Source: Desulfovibrio sp.
GTDB lineage: Bacteria; Bacillota; Dethiobacteria; DTU022; UBA8154
Direction: 5' to 3'
Assembly (NCBI GenBank): GCA_020060185.1
Contig: JAGVAS010000054.1
Location: 1-32,415 of the forward strand
DNA length: 32,415 bases
This document shows, in pieces, positions 18,857-27,149 of the stretch. Positions within the stretch are counted from its first letter, which is position 1; the number at the start of each line of letters is the position of its first letter. Below the pieces are notes generated by a model, which did no database searches, was not told the origin of the DNA, and saw only the letters and a program-made list of their open reading frames with translations. A program made the translations under genes and the position numbers.

Positions 18857-20458
18857 TTATCTCTCATCAATAATCCTGCCTTTCGCTTTTTTAAACCGGA
18901 AACCTTTCCTTCTGAAAAGTCTCAGACAGGCTTCAACAACTTGTTCATCATAGAGCAACCCATTGTTTTTTGAAATCTCTTCAAGTGCATTTTTTACGCC
19001 ATAGGCTGGACGGTAAGGTCGATGCGAAGCCATGGCCTCCACGACATCGGCAACAGTTATTATCCGGGCTTCAAATAGTATATTCTCACCGGAAAGTCCT
19101 TCGGGGTAACCTGAACCATCTAACCTTTCGTGATGCTGGGCAACCATTTTAGCTATGGGCCAAGGAAATTCTATTTTTTTTAATATTTCATATCCCATGA
19201 GAGGATGGGTTTTAATCAGGCTAAACTCGGTGGAGCTGATCTTCCCTGGCCTTGTAAGGATTTCAGCAGGAACATAAATTTTGCCAATATCATGAATCGC
19301 TGCAGCCAAACGGATGCCATTAATTTCATCTTGAGAAAGCCCCATCTCTTCTGCTATAGCAACGGCAAGTTTGGAAACCTGCTGTTGATGTCTAGCAGTA
19401 AATGGATCTCGCATTTCAACTATTATCTCCATTGCTTCTATAATCTTTTCCAAAGTAAGATTAATATTTTTTTCGTTTTGCTTGCGCTCTAATATATCAC
19501 GCAAACAGAGCACAGCTCCTGTAACATGACCAGCATCATCAGTTAATGTGCTGCTTGTAGCCTCGATCCAGAAATAGTTTCCTTTCTCATGTCTAAAGCG
19601 AAACTCGGTTTTTTCGGGAGATTTATTGTTAAATATTGCGGAGATAATCTTTTTTATTTTATCTCTATCTTCAGGATGTATTAGCGTAAAAAACGTAACA
19701 TTTGTCAATTTACTGGGATCGTATCCCAAGTTTTTAAATGACGGGCTAACGTATTTTATCGCTCCGTCTTTATTGATTTGAGTAATAAAGTCATTCATGT
19801 TATTAGTAATCATTCGAAGCATTGACTCACATCTTCTTAACGATTCTTCCGAACGTTTCCGTATCAGGCTATTGATAAAGATTTCACCCAATATTTTAAG
19901 CAAAGAAATTTCTTCTTCTTTCCATCTTTTTTCTTTTGCTACCGTAGCAAATCCAAGGAAGCCGATAAGCAATTTGTTATTGATCATTGGTACAATAACA
20001 AATGAGGAAATGGAATGTTTTTTAACTATTTTTTTTTCTATTAAAGCTTCTTGAGGAAGATCCTGTACTCTGGAAACATATATAATTTCGTTCTTCTTCA
20101 GTTTTCTAATACTCCAGGGAAAATCATTAACAGGTAATCCTCTTAGTTCTTGTGCAAAAGGCGAATTTCCAGGGGAGCACCATTCATATGTTTTTTCTAT
20201 GTTCAGGCCGTCATTTGCAAAAATAAAAAGGTAACAATGGTCTGAAGCCGTAAATTCTCCGATTTTTTGTAAAGCTTTATTAATGCCGTCATCAATTTCA
20301 TCGGTCGGAATGTTTATAAAACCGGAGGAGATGTTTAAAATCAACCTTTCAAAATCAAATCTGTATTGGAGGTCTTCTTTAAGTTGTTCTTCCTGTCCAG
20401 TGGTAAGCTCATTTTCTACTGTTGAAATACCAGACCTTCTACTTTTTCCCGTCATCAA
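18857..20458 (-). CDS. GAF-PAS-HD-GYP domain protein (putative cyclic-di-GMP phosphodiesterase)
   Basis: 533 aa: GAF-like N-terminus, PAS (ITQINKDGAIKYVSPSFKNLGYDPSKL...TLIHPEDRDK), HD-GYP (RDPFTARHQQQVSKLAVAIAEEMGLS...AAAIHDIGKIYVPAEIL...HHERLDGSGYPEGL...ADVVEAMASHRPYRPA). Confidence 0.92.
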   Translation of the reverse strand: MMTGKSRRSGISTVENELTTGQEEQLKEDLQYRFDFERLILNISSGFINIPTDEIDDGINKALQKIGEFTASDHCYLFIFANDGLNIEKTYEWCSPGNSPFAQELRGLPVNDFPWSIRKLKKNEIIYVSRVQDLPQEALIEKKIVKKHSISSFVIVPMINNKLLIGFLGFATVAKEKRWKEEEISLLKILGEIFINSLIRKRSEESLRRCESMLRMITNNMNDFITQINKDGAIKYVSPSFKNLGYDPSKLTNVTFFTLIHPEDRDKIKKIISAIFNNKSPEKTEFRFRHEKGNYFWIEATSSTLTDDAGHVTGAVLCLRDILERKQNEKNINLTLEKIIEAMEIIVEMRDPFTARHQQQVSKLAVAIAEEMGLSQDEINGIRLAAAIHDIGKIYVPAEILTRPGKISSTEFSLIKTHPLMGYEILKKIEFPWPIAKMVAQHHERLDGSGYPEGLSGENILFEARIITVADVVEAMASHRPYRPAYGVKNALEEISKNNGLLYDEQVVEACLRLFRRKGFRFKKAKGRIIDER

Positions 20459-20518
20459 CGAACCTCCCTATCTCAACAACAAGATGGTAACATATTTCCA
20501 TTGAATAACCCGAAAGAG

Positions 20519-20537
20519 AAAAAAATCCCGTTCGGGA
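20519..20537 (-). terminator. Probable intrinsic terminator at the end of the gas vesicle operon
   Basis: On the minus strand TCCCGAACGGGA hairpin followed by a T7 run, downstream of the last ORF (20599). The stem is short. Confidence 0.5.
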
Positions 20538-20598
20538 ATAAATTGTGATAATAATTTTGATTTAAGTTTCTACAGCACGGAAAATAACTTCAGCTTAA

Positions 20599-20793
20599 TT
20601 ACAAAACTTTATTTTGTAAAATATTTTCTGCTTTCCTTTCCGCTTCTTGTTTTCCTATTAAATGCATAACTACAAACATTTCCTTTTCCATTCTTCTTAA
20701 AACTTCATTTTTGTTTTCTACTTTTATTACCCCAGCTAAAATCAACTCATTAAGCGCTATGACGGCATAGGCCTGCGCCTGTGATTCTGTCAC
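20599..20793 (-). CDS. Small hypothetical protein (64 aa), last gene of the gvp operon
   Basis: GTG start preceded by AAAAGGAGGGTTAAGGA; helical charged sequence; co-directional with the upstream Get3-like gene. Confidence 0.55.
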   Translation of the reverse strand: MTESQAQAYAVIALNELILAGVIKVENKNEVLRRMEKEMFVVMHLIGKQEAERKAENILQNKVL

Positions 20794-20826
20794 TCCTTAA
20801 CCCTCCTTTTAAAGTTTTCTTTCTAA

Positions 20827-22770
20827 TCAAAAAGCAAACAAAAGACGGGAAAGTTCTTTAATCTTTTTTATACCTTTTACCTGACGGGGAAACAACGGAA
20901 TTTTTGCGATATGAATTCCTGAATATTTTTTATGCAAGTGGATCAGGTACCGTTTCTGCTGAACTCTTAGCTGACTGCAAAAGCTGCAGTTGCTGGCAGG
21001 AACAAGCATGTTCACCACCATGCTTGAGCTTTCGATCTTTAATTGTTCGAGGGTGGAAAAAAGCCGTTTTGTCTCAGACACAATCATTTCTTCTGGGACA
21101 ACCACTCCAATAAAAGCTGTTTCCTTGGGATTAAGGAGTTTATCCTGCAGAGTCCTTACAGATCTTGCCATTTCCAGCATCAGATTTGCCGTTCTCTGCA
21201 GCTGAACAAACTCTCTATATTTAAGCATCACCTTAAAAAAAGACCTGAGCCAGTTCCTGGTCAAATCCGGCAATTCAAGGAATCGAACCAAATGCCCCGT
21301 AGGAGCAGAGTCGAGGACGAAGATGTCGAAACCTTTCTGCACCTCCGGTTCCATCAACCTTAACAATGCCATAATTTCATCCAGTCCAGGGGGAGTGAGA
21401 TTGATAAGCTCGGTCAGAACCTCCCTGTCAAACTTTATATCCAGGTTTTTGCTGCCCAGGAACCCCTCAAAAACCTCTTCGATTTCTTTTTTGTACCTGC
21501 TTTTGAATTCACCCAGCATTTGCGGCGCGGCAATTTCCAAACCGAAAAGATTCCTCAATCCGGGCACCTCTGTAACACTGTTCCCAATGGCAACGCCAAA
21601 GCAGTCTGATAAAGAATGAGCAGGATCGGTAGAGCAAAGGAGAACTTTTTTCCCCTGTTCGGAAAGGTATAAACCCGTAGCTGCTGCAACGGTTGTTTTA
21701 CCTACCCCACCTTTTCCACCAACGATAATGTATTTTTTGCCGAGCAGCTCTTCTCCTGGAAGATAAGTTGATTTTAAAAGATCGTCGCTTAAACCTGTTA
21801 TTTCGGTAAAAAATTCTTTTCTTTGCCTTCTGGAGGTAAATATTTCTTCTCCAAAAGCCTCAAGCTCTTCAATTCCTTTCACTTCACGGGGCCACAAAGG
21901 TGCAAGAACTTTTTTAAACCCTTTAAATTTCCTCTCTATCGTCTCCAGCGCTTCGTCCTGATCGGACTTTCTCTCCTTGCAAAAAATACATTCAGGGTCT
22001 GATATTATACGATTAATAACCACCTGCTTCACAGGGATATTGTGCTCTTGTAAAAAGGCTACGAGCCTCTCTGTTTCATTGATGCTCATCACTTCCGGTA
22101 TCATTACGGGGACAAATAATGTTTTAGTTGAATCGCTGAGTAACTTTCGCAAGCGAGAGACTCTATTCTTCCAGCTCTCAATGAATTTATCGGTTTCGTC
22201 TGAGGTATAACGACCGAAAACCGAACTTATGTAGCGGTGTTTTGCCAGCATTAGGTCCATTACATGGAGCCAATTATTCATCTGTTCGGGGAGTTCAAGC
22301 ATCCTGGAGGTATGTCCGGTGGGCGCGGTATCAAGTATTATTACATCATAACTATGTTCCATCAAATATTCTGTCAGCACAATAATCGCCATGAGTTCAT
22401 CCAAGCCGGGCAGCGAAAGAGAAAAAAAGTGTTTAATATCTTCTTCGTCAAAGTAAGTGCCTCTTTTGACAATTTCAGTTAATACACTGTTGTAATTGCG
22501 CTTGAACAGCTCCAGCTCTCTAGAGGCATCAAGTTCCAGGACAAAAAGGTTCTCCACACCTGATACAGGTACAGGAGTGTTTCCCAGAGATGTTCCCAAG
22601 CTGTCGCTCAGGGAGTGGGCCGGATCGGTAGAGGCTAGCAGAGTGCTTTGACCCCTCCGGGCGCAATGCAAAGCTGAGGCAGCTGCACAGGTGGTTTTAC
22701 CCACTCCTCCTTTGCCGCCAAATAAAATCAGGGCAAGATTTCTGTCCAAAATGAAAGAAGTAGAACACAT
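20827..22770 (-). CDS. Tandem-domain Get3/ArsA-type ATPase
   Basis: Two Walker A/deviant P-loops (LILFGGKGGVGKTTCAAASALH and YIIVGGKGGVGKTTVAAATGLY), two STDPAHSLSD, two DTAPTGH/DSAPTGH motifs, and a CxxC in each half (DPECIFCKER; NCSFCSQLRVQQKRYL). Confidence 0.93.
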   Translation of the reverse strand: MCSTSFILDRNLALILFGGKGGVGKTTCAAASALHCARRGQSTLLASTDPAHSLSDSLGTSLGNTPVPVSGVENLFVLELDASRELELFKRNYNSVLTEIVKRGTYFDEEDIKHFFSLSLPGLDELMAIIVLTEYLMEHSYDVIILDTAPTGHTSRMLELPEQMNNWLHVMDLMLAKHRYISSVFGRYTSDETDKFIESWKNRVSRLRKLLSDSTKTLFVPVMIPEVMSINETERLVAFLQEHNIPVKQVVINRIISDPECIFCKERKSDQDEALETIERKFKGFKKVLAPLWPREVKGIEELEAFGEEIFTSRRQRKEFFTEITGLSDDLLKSTYLPGEELLGKKYIIVGGKGGVGKTTVAAATGLYLSEQGKKVLLCSTDPAHSLSDCFGVAIGNSVTEVPGLRNLFGLEIAAPQMLGEFKSRYKKEIEEVFEGFLGSKNLDIKFDREVLTELINLTPPGLDEIMALLRLMEPEVQKGFDIFVLDSAPTGHLVRFLELPDLTRNWLRSFFKVMLKYREFVQLQRTANLMLEMARSVRTLQDKLLNPKETAFIGVVVPEEMIVSETKRLFSTLEQLKIESSSMVVNMLVPASNCSFCSQLRVQQKRYLIHLHKKYSGIHIAKIPLFPRQVKGIKKIKELSRLLFAF

Positions 22771-22849
22771 ACCGAATGATCTCTCCTAAAAAAAGAAGAA
22801 CCGCCTTATCTTTTTATCCACAAACCAATTTCCAAAATACTAATTATCC

Positions 22850-23107
22850 TTATTCTTCTGTATCTGCCCGGTTCCTGAGGCTTTTTCTTTTAAATTCCAG
22901 CAGATTTCCATTTTCATCTACGGTTACTTCATAAAGACCGAGCACGTCCATAGACGATGGTATCGATTCCTTTTCTACAAGCTCAACTTGAACAATCCAC
23001 CCTCCTTCGCTCTTGTTAATAGCAACTACCCCGGAAGGCTTCCGTTTGGTCAGGCTTGCTACAGAATTAAGTGCAGATTCAGCAATTTTTTCCAACAGGT
23101 TTGACAA
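22850..23107 (-). CDS. gvpO: Gas vesicle protein GvpO
   Basis: GVVAINKSEGGWIVQVELVEKESIPSSMDVLGLYEVTVDENGNLLEFKRKSLRNR matches the GvpO pattern. Confidence 0.88.
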   Translation of the reverse strand: MSNLLEKIAESALNSVASLTKRKPSGVVAINKSEGGWIVQVELVEKESIPSSMDVLGLYEVTVDENGNLLEFKRKSLRNRADTEE

Positions 23108-23128
23108 CGCTTCTCACCTCTCCTTTTT

Positions 23129-23515
23129 TCAATACTCAATAAACATGGAAGAATTGCTGCTGTTTTGAGCTGTTTCACTAATTGTCCTTTCCTTACCTGT
23201 TTCTTTTTTCTGCCTTTCGGCCATAAGCTGCAGCCTGTGCCTGCTTCTTTCCTTGTTCTGTTCTTTAATGGATTTAAGTTTTGAGCGCATGCTGAAGAGT
23301 TTTTTTCTCGCTTTTTGCATGGCAAGCTCCTGTTTGGCAAACCATTGCCGGTCTGTCTCTTTCTGAGCTGCCAGTAAGTTTTCATCTATGGAGTAAGGAG
23401 TGTTCTCTTCTGTTCCAGAAAGGGCGTTAATTGTCTTCAAGCGAGCTTGAGAAAATATCTCGCCCGGCATCTTTAAATCTCTCATCGTCCTCAGATTCCA
23501 GAGACTTTCACCCAT
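23129..23515 (-). CDS. Hypothetical charged coiled-coil protein in the gvp operon
   Basis: 128 aa, Lys/Glu/Gln-rich helix; start overlaps the 3' end of the preceding gvpJ-like gene (translational coupling). Confidence 0.6.
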   Translation of the reverse strand: MGESLWNLRTMRDLKMPGEIFSQARLKTINALSGTEENTPYSIDENLLAAQKETDRQWFAKQELAMQKARKKLFSMRSKLKSIKEQNKERSRHRLQLMAERQKKETGKERTISETAQNSSNSSMFIEY

Positions 23516-23856
23516 TTTTCATTCTCCTTATTCAAAATATTTTCCCAGATCTGGTCCTTGAGCCCAGGAGGAAGCTCTGTTTTAACCGGTTGAAGGCTCT
23601 TTTCCCTATTTAAGCGGGTTGAGGAATCGGCCTTAAGGCGCTCGCGTGCCCGCGCCCTTTGTGCTTCGCCCCAATCAGCCATTAGGCCGTATTCAAGCAT
23701 TGTCTCCATTCCCGCAAGCGCAGCTTTAAGGTTCACCCCTAAAAGGGGAATATCAGCAACACAGATAATCAGATCCAGGTTGAGGACCAAACCCTTGTCC
23801 AGCGCCCTGTTGAGGAGGTCTACTATGGTTGCTCTCCCAGCGGGTAGCGGTTTCAT
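23491..23856 (-). CDS. GvpA/GvpJ/GvpS-family gas vesicle protein
   Basis: TIVDLLNRALDKGLVLNLDLIICVADIPLLGVNLKAALAGMETMLEYGL is the GvpA-fold core, with a charged C-terminal extension. Confidence 0.9.
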   Translation of the reverse strand: MKPLPAGRATIVDLLNRALDKGLVLNLDLIICVADIPLLGVNLKAALAGMETMLEYGLMADWGEAQRARARERLKADSSTRLNREKSLQPVKTELPPGLKDQIWENILNKENEKWVKVSGI

Positions 23857-23857
23857 C

Positions 23858-25021
23858 TTAATCTACGAAGCTGTAGGGCGGCCAAGGTCCTGTAAACCGC
23901 ACCTTATATCCTTTCATCTCAGCAACCCCCTCCAGGACTGATCCGAGGGCCTCAACCTGGTCGGGCGCAACCAGGCAGGACCAGTTTCCGATCATTTCAT
24001 AGCCGTCCTCTGTTTTTTTATTCCGCTCCACTTTGAAATCCGCACAAAAAGGCCGGATTTTTTCTATTAGCTCGCGATGGCGGTTCGCTGCCAGCGCTTC
24101 CATTTTATCTTTGAGCAGCCTTTCCAGTTTTTCCTTGTATATATATGCTGCCCCCGCAGATTGGCCCGCCATATTCTGCTTCAAAGCAGCAAGCTCCTGC
24201 TCGACTTGAAGCAGCTCGTCGGCGATTGACCTGGTATTCCACAAAAGTTGGACGCCGTACTCCTGCCTGTTTTTCACCTTTGCAAGACGCTTTTCCAGCT
24301 GAGGCGCTTCTTTTTTCAGCCAATCCACAACAACGAGATCGGCATCTTCCTTTGAAGGATCATGCAAAATTGTATTGAAGGCATAGGGAAGAACAGCAGG
24401 AAACCTTTCGGCACACTTCTCCAAAACATCATTGTGCCTTTCTACCCACGTTTTTGCCAGCTCCTCATTCTCTGTCACGTAAGGTTCAGGGCTGCAGCGG
24501 TGTACTACCGCAGCCAGGCCTTCGGCAATCAACAGGTAAACCTGCTTTTCGTCAATGCCGCTGCATTCCAGCTCAAGCCCCTCGCGGTATTCTACCACCC
24601 CGTAGAGGTAGCAGGCGGAGCTGTTTTGTACAGTCCCCTGTTCTTCTCCTGAGTGTGCCGCTGGGCCTGATTTTTCTGAGGATGTATCCTTTTTCCCTTT
24701 TACTGTCTCCCTCAGGGAAACAATTTTATTTTCCCCGGGAACCTCTGTAGACCGCAGGGCAAGCAATCTGTTCATATTTTCCTCTACTCTATTTACGCGG
24801 GAACACAGCGATTCTATCTGGGCTTTAATGCTTCCCTGGGCTTCTTTACCGTTAAGACAGCCATAAGAGTCGCCTATAAGAGCCTGCTGCAGGAGCATTA
24901 TTCCCTTTAACTCTTCTGCAGGAGGGTTTTCATCAATTAGGCGGCACATTTCCTGGAGGCTTTCCAGGGTCAACTTTTTGCCACTTGCCAGCACGGCAAG
25001 AGCACAAAGAATGCTAAGCAA
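23858..25021 (-). CDS. GvpL/GvpF-family gas vesicle protein with long N-terminal extension
   Basis: C-terminal two-thirds is GvpL/F-like (CYLYGVVEYREGLELECSGI...LLIAEGLAAVVHRC...HNDVLEKCAERFPAVLPYAFNTIL...GYKVRFTGPWPPYSFVD). The first ~130 aa are not part of the standard GvpL/F domain. Confidence 0.88.
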   Translation of the reverse strand: MLSILCALAVLASGKKLTLESLQEMCRLIDENPPAEELKGIMLLQQALIGDSYGCLNGKEAQGSIKAQIESLCSRVNRVEENMNRLLALRSTEVPGENKIVSLRETVKGKKDTSSEKSGPAAHSGEEQGTVQNSSACYLYGVVEYREGLELECSGIDEKQVYLLIAEGLAAVVHRCSPEPYVTENEELAKTWVERHNDVLEKCAERFPAVLPYAFNTILHDPSKEDADLVVVDWLKKEAPQLEKRLAKVKNRQEYGVQLLWNTRSIADELLQVEQELAALKQNMAGQSAGAAYIYKEKLERLLKDKMEALAANRHRELIEKIRPFCADFKVERNKKTEDGYEMIGNWSCLVAPDQVEALGSVLEGVAEMKGYKVRFTGPWPPYSFVD

Positions 25022-25328
25022 GAGATTCTTCCTCCCATCGCTCAGGGTTGACGATTTTGTCTATTAATTCGTCTACCAGATCATCAAGGCCTTCGCGCAC
25101 CGTCCTTACGGATTCCGTAATACCCTGCTCTTCCTTAATGTCTTCTATGGCCTGGTCAAGTCTTAGCAGCGCCTGTCCCAGGCGTTCTATCTCCTCGCCT
25201 GTCAGGGAACCGCTGTCCATTCGGCGATAAGCCTGGTGCTTTAAGGCATCCCTGATGACCTCGACCAGCGCCAACACAAGGCCCAGAACTCCATGCTTGA
25301 GATTGTTTTCGTCAATCTTGATCGCCAC
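25014..25328 (-). CDS. gvpK: Gas vesicle protein GvpK
   Basis: LKHGVLGLVLALVEVIRDALKHQAYRRMDSGSLTGEEIERLGQALLRLDQAIEDIKEEQGI is typical of GvpK. Confidence 0.93.
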   Translation of the reverse strand: MAIKIDENNLKHGVLGLVLALVEVIRDALKHQAYRRMDSGSLTGEEIERLGQALLRLDQAIEDIKEEQGITESVRTVREGLDDLVDELIDKIVNPERWEEESLA

Positions 25329-25737
25329 GGGGAAGCCCCCCTTTTGAGATCTTTACCACCGCATTTCTTTTTGTTACCCAGGCTTCAGCGCTGCCGCTGA
25401 ATGAACTGTTGTCATCGGCGGTAAGGGAGATTAAAACCTCTCTGTCAGATTCACATACCTCGACTAGAGAGCCTGGAGCCATTTCCAGCCACCAGTGATA
25501 GGTCACCGTCTCTCCTGTCAAAGGGTCTGTGGCAGCTCGTTTTAGTGTAAGAAGCTCCTTCCCTGCCAGCCGGCGCGCAAGAGGATTTATTATTTCCCGA
25601 ACGCATCTCAGCGCTTCCATGTGATTTCGTAATCCCGCTGCGGAAGCAAGCTCATGAAGCGAGGCATGGCGCCTGGGAATAAAATATTTGACGATGGCCC
25701 TGCTTTTGGGGTCCAGTTCAGAAAGAACTTTTATCAT
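25312..25737 (-). CDS. Hypothetical protein, possible winged-helix domain, gvp operon
   Basis: MIKVLSELDPKSRAIVKYFIPRRHASLHELASAAGLRNHMEALRCVREIINPLARRL...; ATG overlaps the TGA of the upstream gvpJ-like gene (ATGA at 25737-25734). Confidence 0.7.
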   Translation of the reverse strand: MIKVLSELDPKSRAIVKYFIPRRHASLHELASAAGLRNHMEALRCVREIINPLARRLAGKELLTLKRAATDPLTGETVTYHWWLEMAPGSLVEVCESDREVLISLTADDNSSFSGSAEAWVTKRNAVVKISKGGLPRGDQD

Positions 25738-26135
25738 GATCTCTCCACCACCGGCAGGGGTGCTTTCAAAGATATTGCACTTTGCCAACCGCACCAGGGG
25801 CAGCCGAATTTAAGAAGCTCAGTGGTATATGACTTTTTCCCGCACTGTGGGCAGTCTTCCTTCTCCAGCGCGGCATTTCTCCAAGCTTCGGTGTTGTAGT
25901 TGGTCCCGCTGGGAAATTCAAGCCCGTAGCGGGCAGCAGTTTCAAAAGAAGCAAGCGCCGCCCTTACCTTCACACCCAAAAGCTCTACCCCGGCCACGGA
26001 AACAGCAATATCCGCATTTACTACCAAGCCCTTGTCCAGAACCCTGTCTATAACATCTACAAGGGAGCTTCCCTCTTTTTTCCTTCCTTCTATTTCCAGC
26101 ACAGCTTTATTCCCCTCCTCCCTGTTTGCTTTCAT
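25734..26135 (-). CDS. GvpJ-like gas vesicle protein fused to a C-terminal zinc ribbon
   Basis: GvpA fold (SLVDVIDRVLDKGLVVNADIAVSVAGVELLGVKVRAALASFETAARYGL) followed by CPQCGKKSYTTELLKFGCPWCGWQS (two CxxC pairs). Confidence 0.9.
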   Translation of the reverse strand: MKANREEGNKAVLEIEGRKKEGSSLVDVIDRVLDKGLVVNADIAVSVAGVELLGVKVRAALASFETAARYGLEFPSGTNYNTEAWRNAALEKEDCPQCGKKSYTTELLKFGCPWCGWQSAISLKAPLPVVERS

Positions 26136-26400
26136 GCCTTGCCTCTGCCATAAGCCTCATCCTCCCGGCGATTTTTGAGCGCAGCTGCCTGTATTCCTCT
26201 TCGCCGATGCTACCCAGCTCGTACTCCATCTCAAGCTCCAGTAATTTTTTCCGCAGCTCGTCCTCGTCATAAAGCTCTTTGTCTACCATTTCCCTGATCT
26301 GTTCCAGAAGAAAAACAAAACCCTTTACCGGGACGGCAACAGGGAAAAAAACCAGGTCAAGCAGGGAAATCTTAATCTCTTTACCCTTCAATTTCTTCAC
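26107..26400 (-). CDS. gvpG: Gas vesicle protein GvpG
   Basis: PVAVPVKGFVFLLEQIREMVDKELYDEDELRKKLLELEMEYELGSIGEEEYRQLRSKI matches GvpG. Confidence 0.9.
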   Translation of the reverse strand: MKKLKGKEIKISLLDLVFFPVAVPVKGFVFLLEQIREMVDKELYDEDELRKKLLELEMEYELGSIGEEEYRQLRSKIAGRMRLMAEARHESKQGGGE

Positions 26401-27149
26401 ACCTTCTCCCAGGGAACCTCAAGCCTCAGATTGACAAAATTATAGGGGGGAACAGGGGCAACGTAGCGGAAGCCGAATTTCCCCGAATATTCTTGGGCAA
26501 CTTTTTCCAGCTCATGTTCAAATTCTTCTCTTCTTGACTTCTTCAAAAGAAAGGAGGAATTGAAAAGCATCTGGACGCCCACCACATCATTCATTTTCAA
26601 ATCCATAGCATAAGGTTTAAGGCGCTTTAGTATTAAGGGAGTATATCGCTCTCTCCACTGCTCCACAGTGTTTTGAACAAGCTGGCCTACCTTTACAGCA
26701 GCCTCATAAGATTTTTTCTTATCTTCCTCTTTCTTTAAATCTTCTATTTTTCCCTGCTTGGCCTCCACTTCCCGCTGCACGGCCTCCTTTGCCCAAAATA
26801 CCTTCAGGCCAGCTTCTATTGTTCCCCGAAGCCTTGTTATTTCAGAAAGCAGATCTTCATAGTAACAACGGAGAAGCTCCAGCACATCCCTTTCGCCAGG
26901 AGCTACCGTCCCAAAACGCATCGGGAGCACTGTGTGTTCTTCCATAACTCTTTCCAGGACCTTCTGGTGGAGAAGCACATCCTCGCGCTCCGGCACGGAA
27001 TAATCGTCTTTGGCCTCCCCTACCACCGCAGCCAGGTGGCCGCAGTTAACCAGCGTAACCTCTGAAGGCGGATTTCCGAAGCCAACCTGCCCGAGGCTTT
27101 TTGACTGTGCACAGTCTGCTATTCCAAAAAGATACTTAGGGCTGCTCAA
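26397..27149 (-). CDS. gvpF: GvpL/GvpF-family gas vesicle protein
   Basis: YLFGIADC...LAAVVGEAKDDYSVPEREDVLLHQKVLERVMEEHTVLPMRFGTVAPGERDVLELL...FRYVAPVPPYNFVNLRL. Confidence 0.92.
   Translation of the reverse strand: MSSPKYLFGIADCAQSKSLGQVGFGNPPSEVTLVNCGHLAAVVGEAKDDYSVPEREDVLLHQKVLERVMEEHTVLPMRFGTVAPGERDVLELLRCYYEDLLSEITRLRGTIEAGLKVFWAKEAVQREVEAKQGKIEDLKKEEDKKKSYEAAVKVGQLVQNTVEQWRERYTPLILKRLKPYAMDLKMNDVVGVQMLFNSSFLLKKSRREEFEHELEKVAQEYSGKFGFRYVAPVPPYNFVNLRLEVPWEKV

Noticed and set aside
20827-22770. Arsenite efflux ATPase (arsenic resistance island)
   Set aside because: No arsB, arsR, arsD or arsC nearby; the gene is inside the gvp operon and the CxxC layout looks Get3-like.
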